Source of the DNA: Clostridia bacterium
Lineage (GTDB): Bacteria > Bacillota > Clostridia > UBA1212 > UBA1255
Assembly (NCBI GenBank): GCA_017517275.1
Contig: JAFWZX010000031.1
Span: 54,393 to 118,392, forward strand
Length of the DNA: 64,000 nt
Direction of reading: 5' to 3'
Part shown: in pieces, positions 27,643 through 36,687 of the stretch
How the letters are laid out: each line of letters opens with the position of its first letter
Position numbering within the stretch: the first letter of the stretch is position 1
Notes under the pieces: model-generated
What the model was told of the DNA's origin: nothing
What the model saw: only the letters and a program-made list of their open reading frames with translations
Databases searched by the model: none
Made by a program: the position numbers and the translations under genes

Positions 27643-29379
27643 ATGGATTATATATTAAAGAAATATCTTCCTCGTATAGAGTTTGATTCATATGAGGATT
27701 TTAAAGCAGAGTACAAAGTAAACGTACCTGATAATTTTAATTTCGGATTTGACGTTGTTGATGATTGGGCAGAAAATGAGCCTGATAAGAGAGCTCTTGT
27801 TTGGTGTAACGACCGGGAAGACGATGCCTATGAAGAATATGTTTTCACATTTGCAGATATTAAGCATAGAAGTAATCAAATGTGTAATTATTTCAAATCA
27901 TTAGGAATAAAAAAAGGCGACCGTGTCATGCTTATAATGAAACGCAGATACGAATACTGGATTACAGTTACGGCGCTTCACAAACTTGGTGTAGTAATTA
28001 TTCCGGCGACTTTCCAGCTTACTGAAAAGGATCTTATATACAGAATTAATGCCGCGAGTGTTAAAATGATTATTTGCGCTCCTGATGAATATATAATTGA
28101 TCACGTTGAGAACTCTCAGGCTCAGTGCCCGACGCTTCAGCATAAAGCACTTGTTATCGGTGAAAAAATCAATAGAGCTCAGATGGAAGCTACAAAAAAA
28201 CCTTCAGGAATAGCAAATACAGATATTCGTTCAGGGTGGCTTAATTATTGTGAAGGATATCTTGCTCAGGATTCAGTTTATAACAGGCCGATTGGTACGG
28301 ATGAAGACGTAATGTCAAACGATCTTATGATAATTTACTTTACGTCAGGTACTACAGGTATGCCCAAGATGGTTCAGCACGTACAGTCATATCCTCTTGG
28401 CCATATTGTAACAGCTAAATATTGGCAATGTGTAGAAGAAAACGGACTTCACCTTACAGTTGCTGATTCCGGATGGGCAAAGTTTTCATGGGGTAAGATA
28501 TATGGACAGTGGATATCAGGCTCTGCGGTTCTGGGGTATGACCACGTCAAATTTGACGCCTTTAAGCTTCTTAAGGTAATGTCTAATTTTAAGATTACAA
28601 CGTTCTGCGCTCCTGCTACGATGTATAGGTTTATGATAAAAGAAGATCTTGAACAGTTTGATTTTTCATATCTTCATCATTGCTGTATGGCAGGCGAACC
28701 GCTTAATCCCGAGGTATTTCATCAGTGGGAACGAATCACCGGTCATAAGCTTTATGAAGGCTTTGGACAGACAGAAGGTCCGGTTCTTCTTGCAAACTTC
28801 AAGTGGTTAACTCCAAAGCCGGGATCTACAGGTAAGCCGACACCGGCCTTTGATATTAAACTTTGTAATAGCGAAGGAAAAGAATGTGAAATAGGTGAGG
28901 AAGGTGAGATCGTAATTTGTGACGCTGCCGCAAAGCGCCTTACCGGCCTTACAATCGGATACGCAAGCTACGATAATTCAGCTTTGTTTGCCGGCGGAGA
29001 TTATCACACCGGTGATAACGCATGGTTTGATGAAGAAGGATATTATTGGTTTATCGGAAGAGTAGACGATGTAATTAAATGCAGCGGATACAGAATCGGT
29101 CCTTTTGAGGTTGAAAGTGCGATTATGACACATCCTAGCGTATTAGAATGTGCTGTAACGGCAGCCCCGGATCCTGTAAGAGGACAAGTTGTTAAAGCTA
29201 CAGTCGTCTTGGCAAGAGGATATGAGCCGTCAGAAGAGCTTAAAACGGAAATAAAGAATCACGTAAAACGTACTACCGCCCCCTACAAATACCCACGAAT
29301 AATCGATTTTGTGGATGAATTGCCAAAAACTACCAGCGGTAAAATTAAAAGAAATGTTTTAAGACAAAATAGCAAATAA
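27643..29379 (+). CDS. AMP-dependent acyl-CoA synthetase
   Basis: Activates a carboxylic acid to its CoA thioester through an acyl-adenylate in the cytoplasm. The 578-aa protein has the P-loop FTSGTTGMPK (233-242), the A5 motif YEGFGQTEG, YHTGDNAWFDEEGYYWFIGR, the hinge CSGYRIGPFEVE, and the C-terminal catalytic lysine in PKTTSGKIKRN. The sequence is closest in character to medium-chain or aromatic acyl-CoA ligases (AcsM/MACS-like); acetate is less likely. Paired with the XRE-cupin regulator just upstream. No thiolase or dehydrogenase is nearby to name the substrate. Confidence 0.88.
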   Translation: MDYILKKYLPRIEFDSYEDFKAEYKVNVPDNFNFGFDVVDDWAENEPDKRALVWCNDREDDAYEEYVFTFADIKHRSNQMCNYFKSLGIKKGDRVMLIMKRRYEYWITVTALHKLGVVIIPATFQLTEKDLIYRINAASVKMIICAPDEYIIDHVENSQAQCPTLQHKALVIGEKINRAQMEATKKPSGIANTDIRSGWLNYCEGYLAQDSVYNRPIGTDEDVMSNDLMIIYFTSGTTGMPKMVQHVQSYPLGHIVTAKYWQCVEENGLHLTVADSGWAKFSWGKIYGQWISGSAVLGYDHVKFDAFKLLKVMSNFKITTFCAPATMYRFMIKEDLEQFDFSYLHHCCMAGEPLNPEVFHQWERITGHKLYEGFGQTEGPVLLANFKWLTPKPGSTGKPTPAFDIKLCNSEGKECEIGEEGEIVICDAAAKRLTGLTIGYASYDNSALFAGGDYHTGDNAWFDEEGYYWFIGRVDDVIKCSGYRIGPFEVESAIMTHPSVLECAVTAAPDPVRGQVVKATVVLARGYEPSEELKTEIKNHVKRTTAPYKYPRIIDFVDELPKTTSGKIKRNVLRQNSK

Positions 29380-29382
29380 TAT

Positions 29383-29411
29383 TTGCATGTTTTAATATGA
29401 TATGATATAAT
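29383..29411 (+). promoter_or_regulatory. secG promoter
   Basis: TTGCAT (29383-29388) and TATAAT (29406-29411) with a 17-base spacer start right after the synthetase gene stop and precede the secG ribosome site by about 20 bases. Confidence 0.8.
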
Positions 29412-29442
29412 CATCAAGTCACAATTTTTGGAGGTGTTATCA

Positions 29443-29700
29443 GTGGTAGCATTAAAGTTAATACTTGGTATTGTATACTTAGTTATATGCGTTATCTTGA
29501 TAGTTCTTGTTGCAATGCAAGAGTCTAAGACAGAAGGTCTTGGCGGTGCTATTACAGGCGAGAAAACAGAGTCTTTCTACGGTAAGAGCAAGGGCGGTAT
29601 GAGCAGAGAGAAGTTTTTGATAAAGCTTACAATTGTTTTATCTGTTACATTTGCAGTTATAGCTGTTGTTCTTAGTGTACTTATGAGAGCAGGTATGTAA
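29443..29700 (+). CDS. secG: Preprotein translocase subunit SecG
   Basis: Small membrane subunit of the SecYEG channel. The 85-aa protein has two hydrophobic helices (about residues 3-25 and 58-80) joined by the conserved loop AMQESKTEGLGGAITG. The start is GTG 29443, set by GGAGGTG at 29430-29436; an upstream in-frame TTG would place the ribosome site inside the gene. It has its own promoter and a strong terminator at 29729, and is followed by rnr, as in many Firmicutes (secG-rnr order). Confidence 0.94.
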   Translation: MVALKLILGIVYLVICVILIVLVAMQESKTEGLGGAITGEKTESFYGKSKGGMSREKFLIKLTIVLSVTFAVIAVVLSVLMRAGM

Positions 29701-29728
29701 TAGATTTTCACATATAAGTATAAAATAT

Positions 29729-29755
29729 ACCGTGCCGCAAACGGCACGGTTTTTT
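29729..29755 (+). terminator. Terminator between secG and rnr
   Basis: ACCGTGCCG (29729-29737) and CGGCACGGT (29742-29750) form a 9-bp GC-rich stem with a CAAA loop, followed by TTTTT. It ends just 19 bases before the rnr start, so rnr expression depends on read-through or an unseen promoter. Confidence 0.92.
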
Positions 29756-29773
29756 GCGTTGGAGAGAAATATA

Positions 29774-31405
29774 GTGAAAAAGAAAAACAAAATCAAAAAA
29801 CAAAAAAATAGGATTCATAGATCAAGAATACAAAAGCCTCGGTTTTCAAGGAAAAATATGGGAAAACCCCAGATACGTAAGATAAAAAATGACCCTGAGC
29901 TTCTGACCAAAGATGAACTTGACGTGTTTATTGAAGACAATAATACATTTCCGGATGATGTTTTAAGAGAGGCCGGCAGCATTTATCAGACAATTCCTGA
30001 AGAAGTGATAACTAATGAACTGGCATCTCATAAAAGGCAGGATTTGCGCAGCCTGGATATAGTTACTATAGACTCTGAAGACACGAAAGACGTTGATGAC
30101 GGCGTCAGCATCGAAGTAACAAAAGATGGTAATTATTTGCTCGGAGTCCATATAGCCGACGTTAGCGAGTACGTGACGGAGGATTCTCCTCTTGATATAG
30201 AAGCAAGACGGAGGGGTACAAGCGTTTATTTCACCGACAAAGTACTTCCTATGCTTCCTAAAGAACTGTCTAACGGAATCTGCAGCCTGAATATAGGTGA
30301 AAATCGCTTTGCCTTATCTGTTTTTATGGAGATTAATTACAAAGGCAAAGTGTTACATCGAAAAGTATGCCAAAGTATAATCAAAGTAAAATATAAAAGA
30401 ACGTATAATGAGATTAAAAAGCTTTTTGAAAATACACAGCCTGAAAAGCAAAAGGAAGATCCTTTATTTGACCGTCTTGAACTGATGAAGCAACTTGCTG
30501 AAATCCTTCATACCAAGAGGAGGAAAATGGGAGCTTTAGACTTTGAGTTTCCGGAAAAAAAAGTACTGATTGATGATAACAAACAGGTAGTAGGTATTAC
30601 AGAAGCATTTCCGGATTTTTCACATAACATAATCGAAGAATTTATGATTGTGTGTAATGAAACCGTAAGCGAATTTTTTACAAGAATGAACGTGCCGTTC
30701 ATGTATAGAGAACATAAAAATCCGGAAAAAGAACGTTTGGACGAGTTATCACTGCAACTGCGGGGCCTTGGCTTTACGCTGGATATTAAGAAAGACGATG
30801 TGCCGGAATACAAGCTTCAAAAACTGCTGGAAAAAGCAAAAGACAGTGAAAAGAAGCTGCTTATCAACACACTTGTATTGAGAGCTATGCCCAAGGCGGA
30901 ATACGTTACTCAATCAGAAGGACATTTTGCCATTGCTACAGACTATTATTCACATTTTACGTCACCTATCAGACGGTATCCTGATTTATTTATACATCGC
31001 GTAATCAAAAAGGCTTTGCAAGGAGAATTATCCGAGAAGGAACGAAAAAGAATATCGTCATACAATGAAGCCCTTGCAAGTCATTGTTCTGAGACGGAAC
31101 GACGTGCTCAGACTATGGAGGCATTAGAGACAAATATAAAAATATGCGAATACATGACAAGATTCTTAGGACAGGAGTTTGAAGCGACTGTGATAAGTAT
31201 AACGTCGTTTGGCATATTTGCGAAACTTGATAACGGAGCAGAGGGATTACTTTTCTACGGAAATATGAGAGAGTATATGATATTTGATCCTGTGAAAATG
31301 GTCGCAATAAGTGAGAAAAGTAAAGAAAAAATATCGGTGGGTGATACTATAAAGGTTACCGTTGCAAGGTGTGACAAGCACCTTGGAAAAATTGAATTTT
31401 CTTGA
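29774..31405 (+). CDS. rnr: Ribonuclease R, shortened N-terminus
   Basis: 3'-5' exoribonuclease of the RNB family. At 543 aa it is far shorter than the usual 700-800 aa. After about 40 mostly basic residues it enters the sequence that normally follows the second cold-shock domain (FPDDVLREAGSI), then the RNB core with the acidic metal site D100, D103, D106, D108 and D109 (DSEDTKDVDDG), FSHNIIEEFMI, HFTSPIRRYPDLFIHR, and a C-terminal S1 domain. Both N-terminal OB-fold domains thus appear absent. GTG 29774 follows GGAGAG; the terminator hairpin upstream rules out a much longer product in this frame. Confidence 0.9.
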   Translation: MKKKNKIKKQKNRIHRSRIQKPRFSRKNMGKPQIRKIKNDPELLTKDELDVFIEDNNTFPDDVLREAGSIYQTIPEEVITNELASHKRQDLRSLDIVTIDSEDTKDVDDGVSIEVTKDGNYLLGVHIADVSEYVTEDSPLDIEARRRGTSVYFTDKVLPMLPKELSNGICSLNIGENRFALSVFMEINYKGKVLHRKVCQSIIKVKYKRTYNEIKKLFENTQPEKQKEDPLFDRLELMKQLAEILHTKRRKMGALDFEFPEKKVLIDDNKQVVGITEAFPDFSHNIIEEFMIVCNETVSEFFTRMNVPFMYREHKNPEKERLDELSLQLRGLGFTLDIKKDDVPEYKLQKLLEKAKDSEKKLLINTLVLRAMPKAEYVTQSEGHFAIATDYYSHFTSPIRRYPDLFIHRVIKKALQGELSEKERKRISSYNEALASHCSETERRAQTMEALETNIKICEYMTRFLGQEFEATVISITSFGIFAKLDNGAEGLLFYGNMREYMIFDPVKMVAISEKSKEKISVGDTIKVTVARCDKHLGKIEFS

Positions 31406-31431
31406 CATAAAGGCTCTTGGTAGTATACAAT
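31402..31431 (+). promoter_or_regulatory. recA promoter overlapping the rnr stop
   Basis: TTGACA (31402-31407) contains the rnr TGA stop. The -10 is TATACA (31424-31429, spacer 16) or TACAAT (31426-31431, spacer 18). No LexA-type GAACNNNNGTTC site is visible between this and recA. Confidence 0.7.
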
Positions 31432-31502
31432 CAAGAGGTTAAATTTGTTTTGTGAAAAGATGATAATACAGCTTGCTTTGAAGATATTCAGGAGGTTATA
31501 AA

Positions 31503-32558
31503 ATGGCTGAAATTGATGAGAAAAGAGCTCAAGAAAAGAAAAAAGCTTTAGAAATGGCTATGGCTCAGATAGATAAACAGTTCGGTAAAGGCGCTGTTAT
31601 GAAGCTTGGCGACAACGTCAATATGAACATTGATACCATTTCCACCGGTTCATTAGGGCTTGATATGGCTCTCGGGGTAGGAGGTCTTCCGAGAGGACGA
31701 ATTGTAGAAGTTTACGGTCCGGAGTCCTCTGGTAAGACTACTTTGGCGCTTCATTGTATTGCAGAAGCGCAGAAGGCAGGCGGAGAAGCTGCTTTCATTG
31801 ATGCTGAACATGCACTTGATCCTGTGTATGCGAAGAATTTAGGTGTTAATATTGACAATTTGATTGTATCTCAGCCTGATACGGGAGAACAAGCTCTCGA
31901 GATTGCAGAAGCTTTGGTAAGAAGCGGAGCTATCGATGTAATTGTCATCGACTCTGTTGCGGCATTGGTTCCCAAGGCAGAGATTGACGGCGAGATGGGC
32001 GATTCTCATATGGGACTTCACGCAAGACTTATGTCACAGGCTCTGCGTAAGCTTTCCGGCGTTATCAGTAAATCAAAAACCATCGCAATTTTCATAAACC
32101 AGCTTCGTGAGAAAGTAGGTATTATGTTTGGCAATCCGGAAGTAACTACAGGTGGTCGTGCTCTTAAGTTCTATGCATCTGTAAGACTAGATATAAGAAA
32201 AATTGAAGCTATCAAGAATGGCACTGAGGTAATCGGTAACAGAGCGAAAGTTAAAGTTGTTAAGAATAAAGTTGCGCCGCCATTTAAGGAAACGGAATTT
32301 GATATTATTTACGGAGAGGGTATATCTAAGACAGGCAGTATTCTTGATATTGCTGTCAATTATAATATTGTGGAAAAAAGCGGTGCATGGTTTGCATACG
32401 GTGGACAGAAAATCGGGCAAGGAAGAGAGAATGCAAAGCAGTATCTTAAGGATAACCCTGCCGTTATGAATGACATAGAGATAAAGGTTCGTGAAGTCTT
32501 TGCAAAATCAAAAGCAAAAGATTCTGCTGTTGATTCCGCCTCGGTAAATAATGAGTAA
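31503..32558 (+). CDS. recA: Recombinase A
   Basis: Forms ATP-dependent filaments on single-stranded DNA for strand exchange and SOS signalling. The 351-aa protein has the Walker A motif GPESSGKTT (72-80), the MAW-type segment [48 protein letters not shown], and the L2 loop [23 protein letters not shown]. An AGGAGG site precedes ATG 31503. Its stop overlaps recX by eight bases, the classical recA-recX arrangement. Confidence 0.98.
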   Translation: MAEIDEKRAQEKKKALEMAMAQIDKQFGKGAVMKLGDNVNMNIDTISTGSLGLDMALGVGGLPRGRIVEVYGPESSGKTTLALHCIAEAQKAGGEAAFIDAEHALDPVYAKNLGVNIDNLIVSQPDTGEQALEIAEALVRSGAIDVIVIDSVAALVPKAEIDGEMGDSHMGLHARLMSQALRKLSGVISKSKTIAIFINQLREKVGIMFGNPEVTTGGRALKFYASVRLDIRKIEAIKNGTEVIGNRAKVKVVKNKVAPPFKETEFDIIYGEGISKTGSILDIAVNYNIVEKSGAWFAYGGQKIGQGRENAKQYLKDNPAVMNDIEIKVREVFAKSKAKDSAVDSASVNNE

Positions 32559-33216
32559 AGGATATGTTTTATCTTGTGCGAAAGTGCAGGGGAACGGTAA
32601 ATATGATTATATGATTACATTCTCGTCAGGATTGTCTTTGGGCTTTTCTGACGAGGAAGTTTTTGAGCACTTTTTATACGACGAAGATCGCTTGATAGAC
32701 GATATAGAGTCTTTGTGTATCGGCGTTCTGTCTGCCAGATTCCGGAAGATTATGATAAGCTATGTTGCCTCTTCCGTACGCAGCGTGGCCCAAACAAGGA
32801 AATATACACAGGAAAAATTAAATAAGACTGAAAAGGATGACTGGGATATTTTTTTCACGGAAGCCTTTGATCAAGCACTTAGATATCTTCAGGATCTGGG
32901 ATATTTAGATGACTACGAATATTGTCGGAAATATATAAATACCAGTATGAAGCTAAAGCCTTCTTCAGTATTGATGATACGTGCCGAGCTTGAAAATGTA
33001 AGGGGCATACCCGCAGATATTGTACAGAGTGTACTAAATGAGTACGAGTTGGATGATTTTGATGCGGCATATAAGCTTCTTATAAAAAAAGCAAAACAGA
33101 CGGAAGATAAGAATAAAATGTTTACATTTTTAATGCGAAAAGGTTTTGGTTACGAAACGGTAAACAAAGCATATAAAAAGTACATTGATAATTTGTCAGA
33201 AACGGAGCAGAAGTAA
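32551..33216 (+). CDS. recX: Regulatory protein RecX
   Basis: Modulates RecA filament growth. The 221-aa protein is helix-rich with the family features LLSARFRK-like and [16 protein letters not shown], followed by [24 protein letters not shown] and [20 protein letters not shown], which correspond to the tandem three-helix units. Its start lies within the recA end (ATG 32551), and its stop overlaps the rimO start by one base. Expression therefore depends on recA translation. Confidence 0.92.
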   Translation: MSKGYVLSCAKVQGNGKYDYMITFSSGLSLGFSDEEVFEHFLYDEDRLIDDIESLCIGVLSARFRKIMISYVASSVRSVAQTRKYTQEKLNKTEKDDWDIFFTEAFDQALRYLQDLGYLDDYEYCRKYINTSMKLKPSSVLMIRAELENVRGIPADIVQSVLNEYELDDFDAAYKLLIKKAKQTEDKNKMFTFLMRKGFGYETVNKAYKKYIDNLSETEQK

Positions 33217-34580
33217 TGAAAATCGGATTGATATCTCTGGGTTGTGCAAAAAATACTGTTGATTCAGAAATAATGCTTGGACTGCTGGCTCAGGCAGGTC
33301 ATGAGATGACAAATGATATACATGCCGCGCAGGTATTAATTATCAACACATGCGGCTTTATTGACAGTGCAAAATCTGAAGCAATAGATACAATAATAGA
33401 ATGCGGCAAATTGAAAGAAGAAGGAACCTGCAAAAAGCTGATAGTCACAGGTTGCCTTGCGCAAAGATACCCGTCGGAGATAAAGCAACAACTTCCGGAG
33501 GTTGACGTTATACTTGGAATAAATGGTTATGATAAAATTGTTGATGCGGTAGAAGGCCGACTTGATTATTTTAATGATATGACGTTAGACATTTCTTACA
33601 TAGATTGTGACCGTATTCTTATTACGCCCAAAAACGTAGCATACGTGAAAATCTCAGAAGGCTGTGACAACAGATGCGCTTATTGTGCCATTCCTAATAT
33701 AAGAGGACCTTTTAGAAGCAGACCAATAGAGAATATATTAAGTGAGATAAAAAGGCTGCTTTTACAGGGAATAAAAGAGATTGTTATAGTAGCCCAGGAT
33801 ACCTCCAGATACGGAAAAGATATTTATGGACAGCCGTGTCTTGCAAAGCTTATGTATGAAATTGATAATATACCCGGAGATTTTTACTTCCGAATTATGT
33901 ATTTATATCCGGACGAGGTAGCAGACGGATTGATAGAGGCTTTTGCTTCTTGTAAGAAAGTCATGCATTACGTGGATTTACCTATCCAGCATATAAGTGA
34001 CAAGGTGCTGCTTGCTATGAATCGCAGAGGTGACAGCGAGAGCATATATAAGATTTTCAGGGATTTTAAAAGAAAAATACCGGATTGCATAATGAGAACG
34101 TCTTTAATAGTAGGCTTTCCCGGCGAAACTCAAGAAGATTTTCAAAAACTTAAAGACTTTGTCAGTTCGATAGAATTTGACAGACTCGGAGTGTTTGAAT
34201 ATTCAAAGGAAGAGGGAACGAAAGCCTATTCTATGAAGAGTCAAGTTCCGGCTCGAGTAAAAAAACAACGGTATAACGAAATAATGGAGATACAACAAGC
34301 CGTATCAAAAAAGAAAAATGCTGAATTTATAGGAAAAGTTGTGCGTGTGCTTGTCGAAGGCGTTAGCGAAGACGGGATTTTTTATTACGGAAGATCGTAT
34401 ATGCAGGCGCCTGAGGTTGACGGCTATATATATTTTATTGCGGAAAACCAAGCTATAGATATGATGAACGAAGATGAAATGCCTGTTAAAATCGGTGAGT
34501 ACGTGGACGTTGAAATCTTGATTTCAGAGGAGTATGATATGACCGGTAAGATTGTATATACAAGGGAGATGACAGATTAA
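33216..34580 (+). CDS. rimO: Ribosomal protein S12 methylthiotransferase
   Basis: Radical-SAM enzyme that methylthiolates an aspartate of ribosomal protein S12. The 454-aa protein has the N-terminal UPF0004 domain beginning IGLISLGCAKNTVDSE with its cluster cysteines (CAK, NTCGFI, TGCLAQRY), the radical-SAM triad C150, C154, C157 (CDNRCAYC), and a C-terminal TRAM domain ending in VDVEIL. The SLGCAKN and CGFIDSAKSE phrases favour RimO over MiaB. Stop and start share one base with both neighbours (recX before, hisK after). Confidence 0.95.
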   Translation: MKIGLISLGCAKNTVDSEIMLGLLAQAGHEMTNDIHAAQVLIINTCGFIDSAKSEAIDTIIECGKLKEEGTCKKLIVTGCLAQRYPSEIKQQLPEVDVILGINGYDKIVDAVEGRLDYFNDMTLDISYIDCDRILITPKNVAYVKISEGCDNRCAYCAIPNIRGPFRSRPIENILSEIKRLLLQGIKEIVIVAQDTSRYGKDIYGQPCLAKLMYEIDNIPGDFYFRIMYLYPDEVADGLIEAFASCKKVMHYVDLPIQHISDKVLLAMNRRGDSESIYKIFRDFKRKIPDCIMRTSLIVGFPGETQEDFQKLKDFVSSIEFDRLGVFEYSKEEGTKAYSMKSQVPARVKKQRYNEIMEIQQAVSKKKNAEFIGKVVRVLVEGVSEDGIFYYGRSYMQAPEVDGYIYFIAENQAIDMMNEDEMPVKIGEYVDVEILISEEYDMTGKIVYTREMTD

Positions 34581-35356
34581 TGTATTGCAATTATCATACA
34601 CATACGCACAGATGTAACCATGCAGCACCTGATGAGAGACAATATATAGAATGCGCGATAGCTGCAGGTTTGAAGGTTTTGGGCTTTTCTGACCACACTC
34701 CTTATTTTTTTCCCGGAAGTTATTATTCTTCATTTCGTATGCGTCCTGAACTGACTCAGGATTATTTTGATACACTTTTAAAATTAAAAGAGGAATATAA
34801 AGATAAAATCGACATAAAAATAGGTTTTGAGACAGAGTATTATCCGGCTTACTTTGATAAGCTATTAGACTTCTATAAAGGTTTTCCTGTTGATTATATT
34901 ATCTTAGGGCAACACTTTATTGAAAACGAAATAGGTGCCCATTACTCCGGCAGACCCACAGACAATAAGTCTATTTTGGAAGAGTACGTAAATGAATTAA
35001 TCGAAGCTATAGATACAGGTTATTTTACGTATATTGCACATCCGGATTTACTTAAATGTACGGCTGATGACTCTTTTGCGCAGACACAATATCTGCGTTT
35101 GTGTCAAAAGGCAGTAGCATCAGATATGCCTTTGGAGTTAAATTTTCTGGGACTTTCCTCTGGCAGGCACTATCCAAGTGATTTGTTCTTGCAGATTGCA
35201 GGGGAGACTAAAGTTCCTATTATATTTGGCGTAGATGCTCACAAGCCGCAGGCGCTTAACGAACCGGAAACTCTAAGGAGAGCTACAACTTTGTGCGAAC
35301 AATACAACCTGAATTTAATACAGGACGTAGATTTAATACCGGTTAAAAGTTTTTGA
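34580..35356 (+). CDS. hisK: PHP-family histidinol-phosphatase
   Basis: Predicted to dephosphorylate histidinol phosphate in histidine synthesis. The 258-aa protein has the four PHP metal motifs: YHTHTHRCNH at the N-terminus, FSDHTPY, YIAHPDLLK and FGVDAHKPQ. YILGQHFI and RMRPEL fit the HisJ/HisK type. Other his genes are not in the window, so the assignment rests on sequence only; a broader PHP phosphoesterase is possible. It overlaps rimO by one base, and its TGA lies inside the next -35 element. Confidence 0.8.
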   Translation: MYCNYHTHTHRCNHAAPDERQYIECAIAAGLKVLGFSDHTPYFFPGSYYSSFRMRPELTQDYFDTLLKLKEEYKDKIDIKIGFETEYYPAYFDKLLDFYKGFPVDYIILGQHFIENEIGAHYSGRPTDNKSILEEYVNELIEAIDTGYFTYIAHPDLLKCTADDSFAQTQYLRLCQKAVASDMPLELNFLGLSSGRHYPSDLFLQIAGETKVPIIFGVDAHKPQALNEPETLRRATTLCEQYNLNLIQDVDLIPVKSF

Positions 35357-35380
35357 CATATACTTTAATTGTTGTATAAT
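35353..35380 (+). promoter_or_regulatory. pgsA promoter overlapping the hisK stop
   Basis: TTGACA (35353-35358) contains the hisK TGA (35354-35356), and TATAAT is at 35375-35380 with a 16-base spacer. This is a strong SigA-type site. Confidence 0.82.
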
Positions 35381-35412
35381 GAAGCAGAATACATAAGAAA
35401 GGATGTTTTCTT

Positions 35413-36027
35413 TTGAATTTACCTAATAAATTAACGATATCAAGACTTGCTTTAGTTCTTGTTTTTGCTCTTTTTGCATTTCCTTTTCCGAATTATGAGA
35501 TTTTCTCCGGAACATTTTTCACAGGCAATTACAGAAATGTTGTTGCACTGATTATCTACATAATAGCGTCTGTTACAGATGCTTTGGACGGTCATATTGC
35601 CCGTAAGAATAATCTTGTAACTAATTTCGGAAAGTTTCTTGACCCAATTGCGGATAAACTGTTAGTTACAGCTGCTTTGCTGGCGTTGATGACGATAAGC
35701 GACGTTTATTTATGGGCAACGTTGATTATTCTTGCCCGCGAGTTTATTGTGTCTGCTATTAGGATGATATCTGCAAGTAAAGGTGTTGTAATACCTGCGG
35801 GGATTATGGGTAAACTTAAGATGGTATTCCAAACTATTGCTATAATAACGTTGCAGGTAGGAGGCATCGTACCGGAGAACTGGGCATTGCGAGGAATTTC
35901 ACTGGCAGGTGTTGTATATTTGTTAGGTAATATTATTCTGTTTGTTGCTGTTATTCTTACAATTGTTTCAGGAGCGCAGTACGTGTATAACAGTCGCAGC
36001 CTATTATCTACGAAGGATAACGATTGA
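35413..36027 (+). CDS. pgsA: CDP-diacylglycerol--glycerol-3-phosphate 3-phosphatidyltransferase
   Basis: Makes phosphatidylglycerol phosphate at the cytoplasmic membrane. The 204-aa protein has several hydrophobic helices and the CDP-alcohol phosphotransferase motif DALDGHIARKNNLVTNFGKF followed by LDPIADK, with all acidic residues in place. The N-terminus MNLPNKLTISRL is typical. The start is TTG 35413, with AAAGGA at 35398-35403 nine bases upstream. Its own promoter precedes it; the lipid-regulator gene fapR follows after 105 bases with a separate promoter. Confidence 0.95.
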   Translation: MNLPNKLTISRLALVLVFALFAFPFPNYEIFSGTFFTGNYRNVVALIIYIIASVTDALDGHIARKNNLVTNFGKFLDPIADKLLVTAALLALMTISDVYLWATLIILAREFIVSAIRMISASKGVVIPAGIMGKLKMVFQTIAIITLQVGGIVPENWALRGISLAGVVYLLGNIILFVAVILTIVSGAQYVYNSRSLLSTKDND

Positions 36028-36051
36028 TATTTGATAACGCAAAAATATATC

Positions 36052-36080
36052 TTGATTTTACAAAGTGGTTCGTGTATACT
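36052..36080 (+). promoter_or_regulatory. fapR operon promoter
   Basis: TTGATT (36052-36057) and TATACT (36075-36080) are separated by 17 bases. The FapR-like operator at 36095 starts about 15 bases downstream of the -10, so a bound repressor would block early transcription. Confidence 0.75.
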
Positions 36081-36094
36081 ACGACCTGTTAATA

Positions 36095-36111
36095 TTATCA
36101 CCTGGTAATAA
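36095..36111. promoter_or_regulatory. FapR operator
   Basis: TTATCACCTGGTAATAA is a near-perfect 17-bp palindrome. It matches the known FapR box TTAGTACCTGATACTAA at 13 of 17 positions and lies between the promoter and fapR. Autoregulation of the lipid operon by FapR, relieved by malonyl-CoA, is the expected consequence from Bacillus work. Confidence 0.8.
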
Positions 36112-36132
36112 ATTAATAGGAAGAGTGATTAC

Positions 36133-36687
36133 ATGAGCTTTTTTTCACAGTCAAGGAAAATAAGACATGATAAATTAAAAGATAAAATTGCAGAATCCCC
36201 GTTTATGACAGACAGTGAACTTGCTGTCTTTCTTAATGTGAGCGTTGCTACCGTCAGGTTAGACAGAATGACTCTTGGAATACCGGAGGTTCGTGAGCGT
36301 GTACTGCTTGTGGCAGAAAAGCACGTATCTGACAGCGATGGTATTTCTGAAATAATTGATATTGAGGAAAATGTTCGAGGTGTTTCTGTTATGAACACTA
36401 ATGAAGAAATGTGTTTTCCGGGTACTGATATTGTAAAATCACAATATATATATTCTATGGCAGAAGATGTTGCTATGAAAGTCACTAATATGAAGGCGGC
36501 CTTGATTAATGTTGCTAACATAAAATACAAGAGTACCGTTAATAAAGGTGTGAAACTTGTTGCCAGATGCAGTGTAAAGTCTGTAAGGACATCGGATTCT
36601 TTGGTATGGGTTATGGTATATAATAATTCAGTAGAAGTTTTTCGGTGTAAGTTTTTAATGCAGGAGAAAGGATGCGATCGCTCGTGA
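36133..36687 (+). CDS. fapR: Fatty acid and phospholipid synthesis repressor FapR
   Basis: Malonyl-CoA-responsive repressor of lipid genes. The 184-aa protein has an N-terminal DeoR-like helix-turn-helix (residues about 8-60: KLKDKIAESPFMTDSELAVFLNVSVATVRLDR) and a C-terminal hot-dog effector domain (about 75-180) with DIVKSQYIYSMAEDVAMKV, then INVANIKYKSTVNKGVKLVARCSV. It is the first gene of fapR-plsX-acpP, the order known from Bacillus, and a matching operator lies upstream. The end overlaps plsX by 16 bases. Confidence 0.95.
   Translation: MSFFSQSRKIRHDKLKDKIAESPFMTDSELAVFLNVSVATVRLDRMTLGIPEVRERVLLVAEKHVSDSDGISEIIDIEENVRGVSVMNTNEEMCFPGTDIVKSQYIYSMAEDVAMKVTNMKAALINVANIKYKSTVNKGVKLVARCSVKSVRTSDSLVWVMVYNNSVEVFRCKFLMQEKGCDRS

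Noticed and set aside
31406..31502. LexA/SOS box before recA
   Set aside because: No GAACNNNNGTTC-like site found in the interval.
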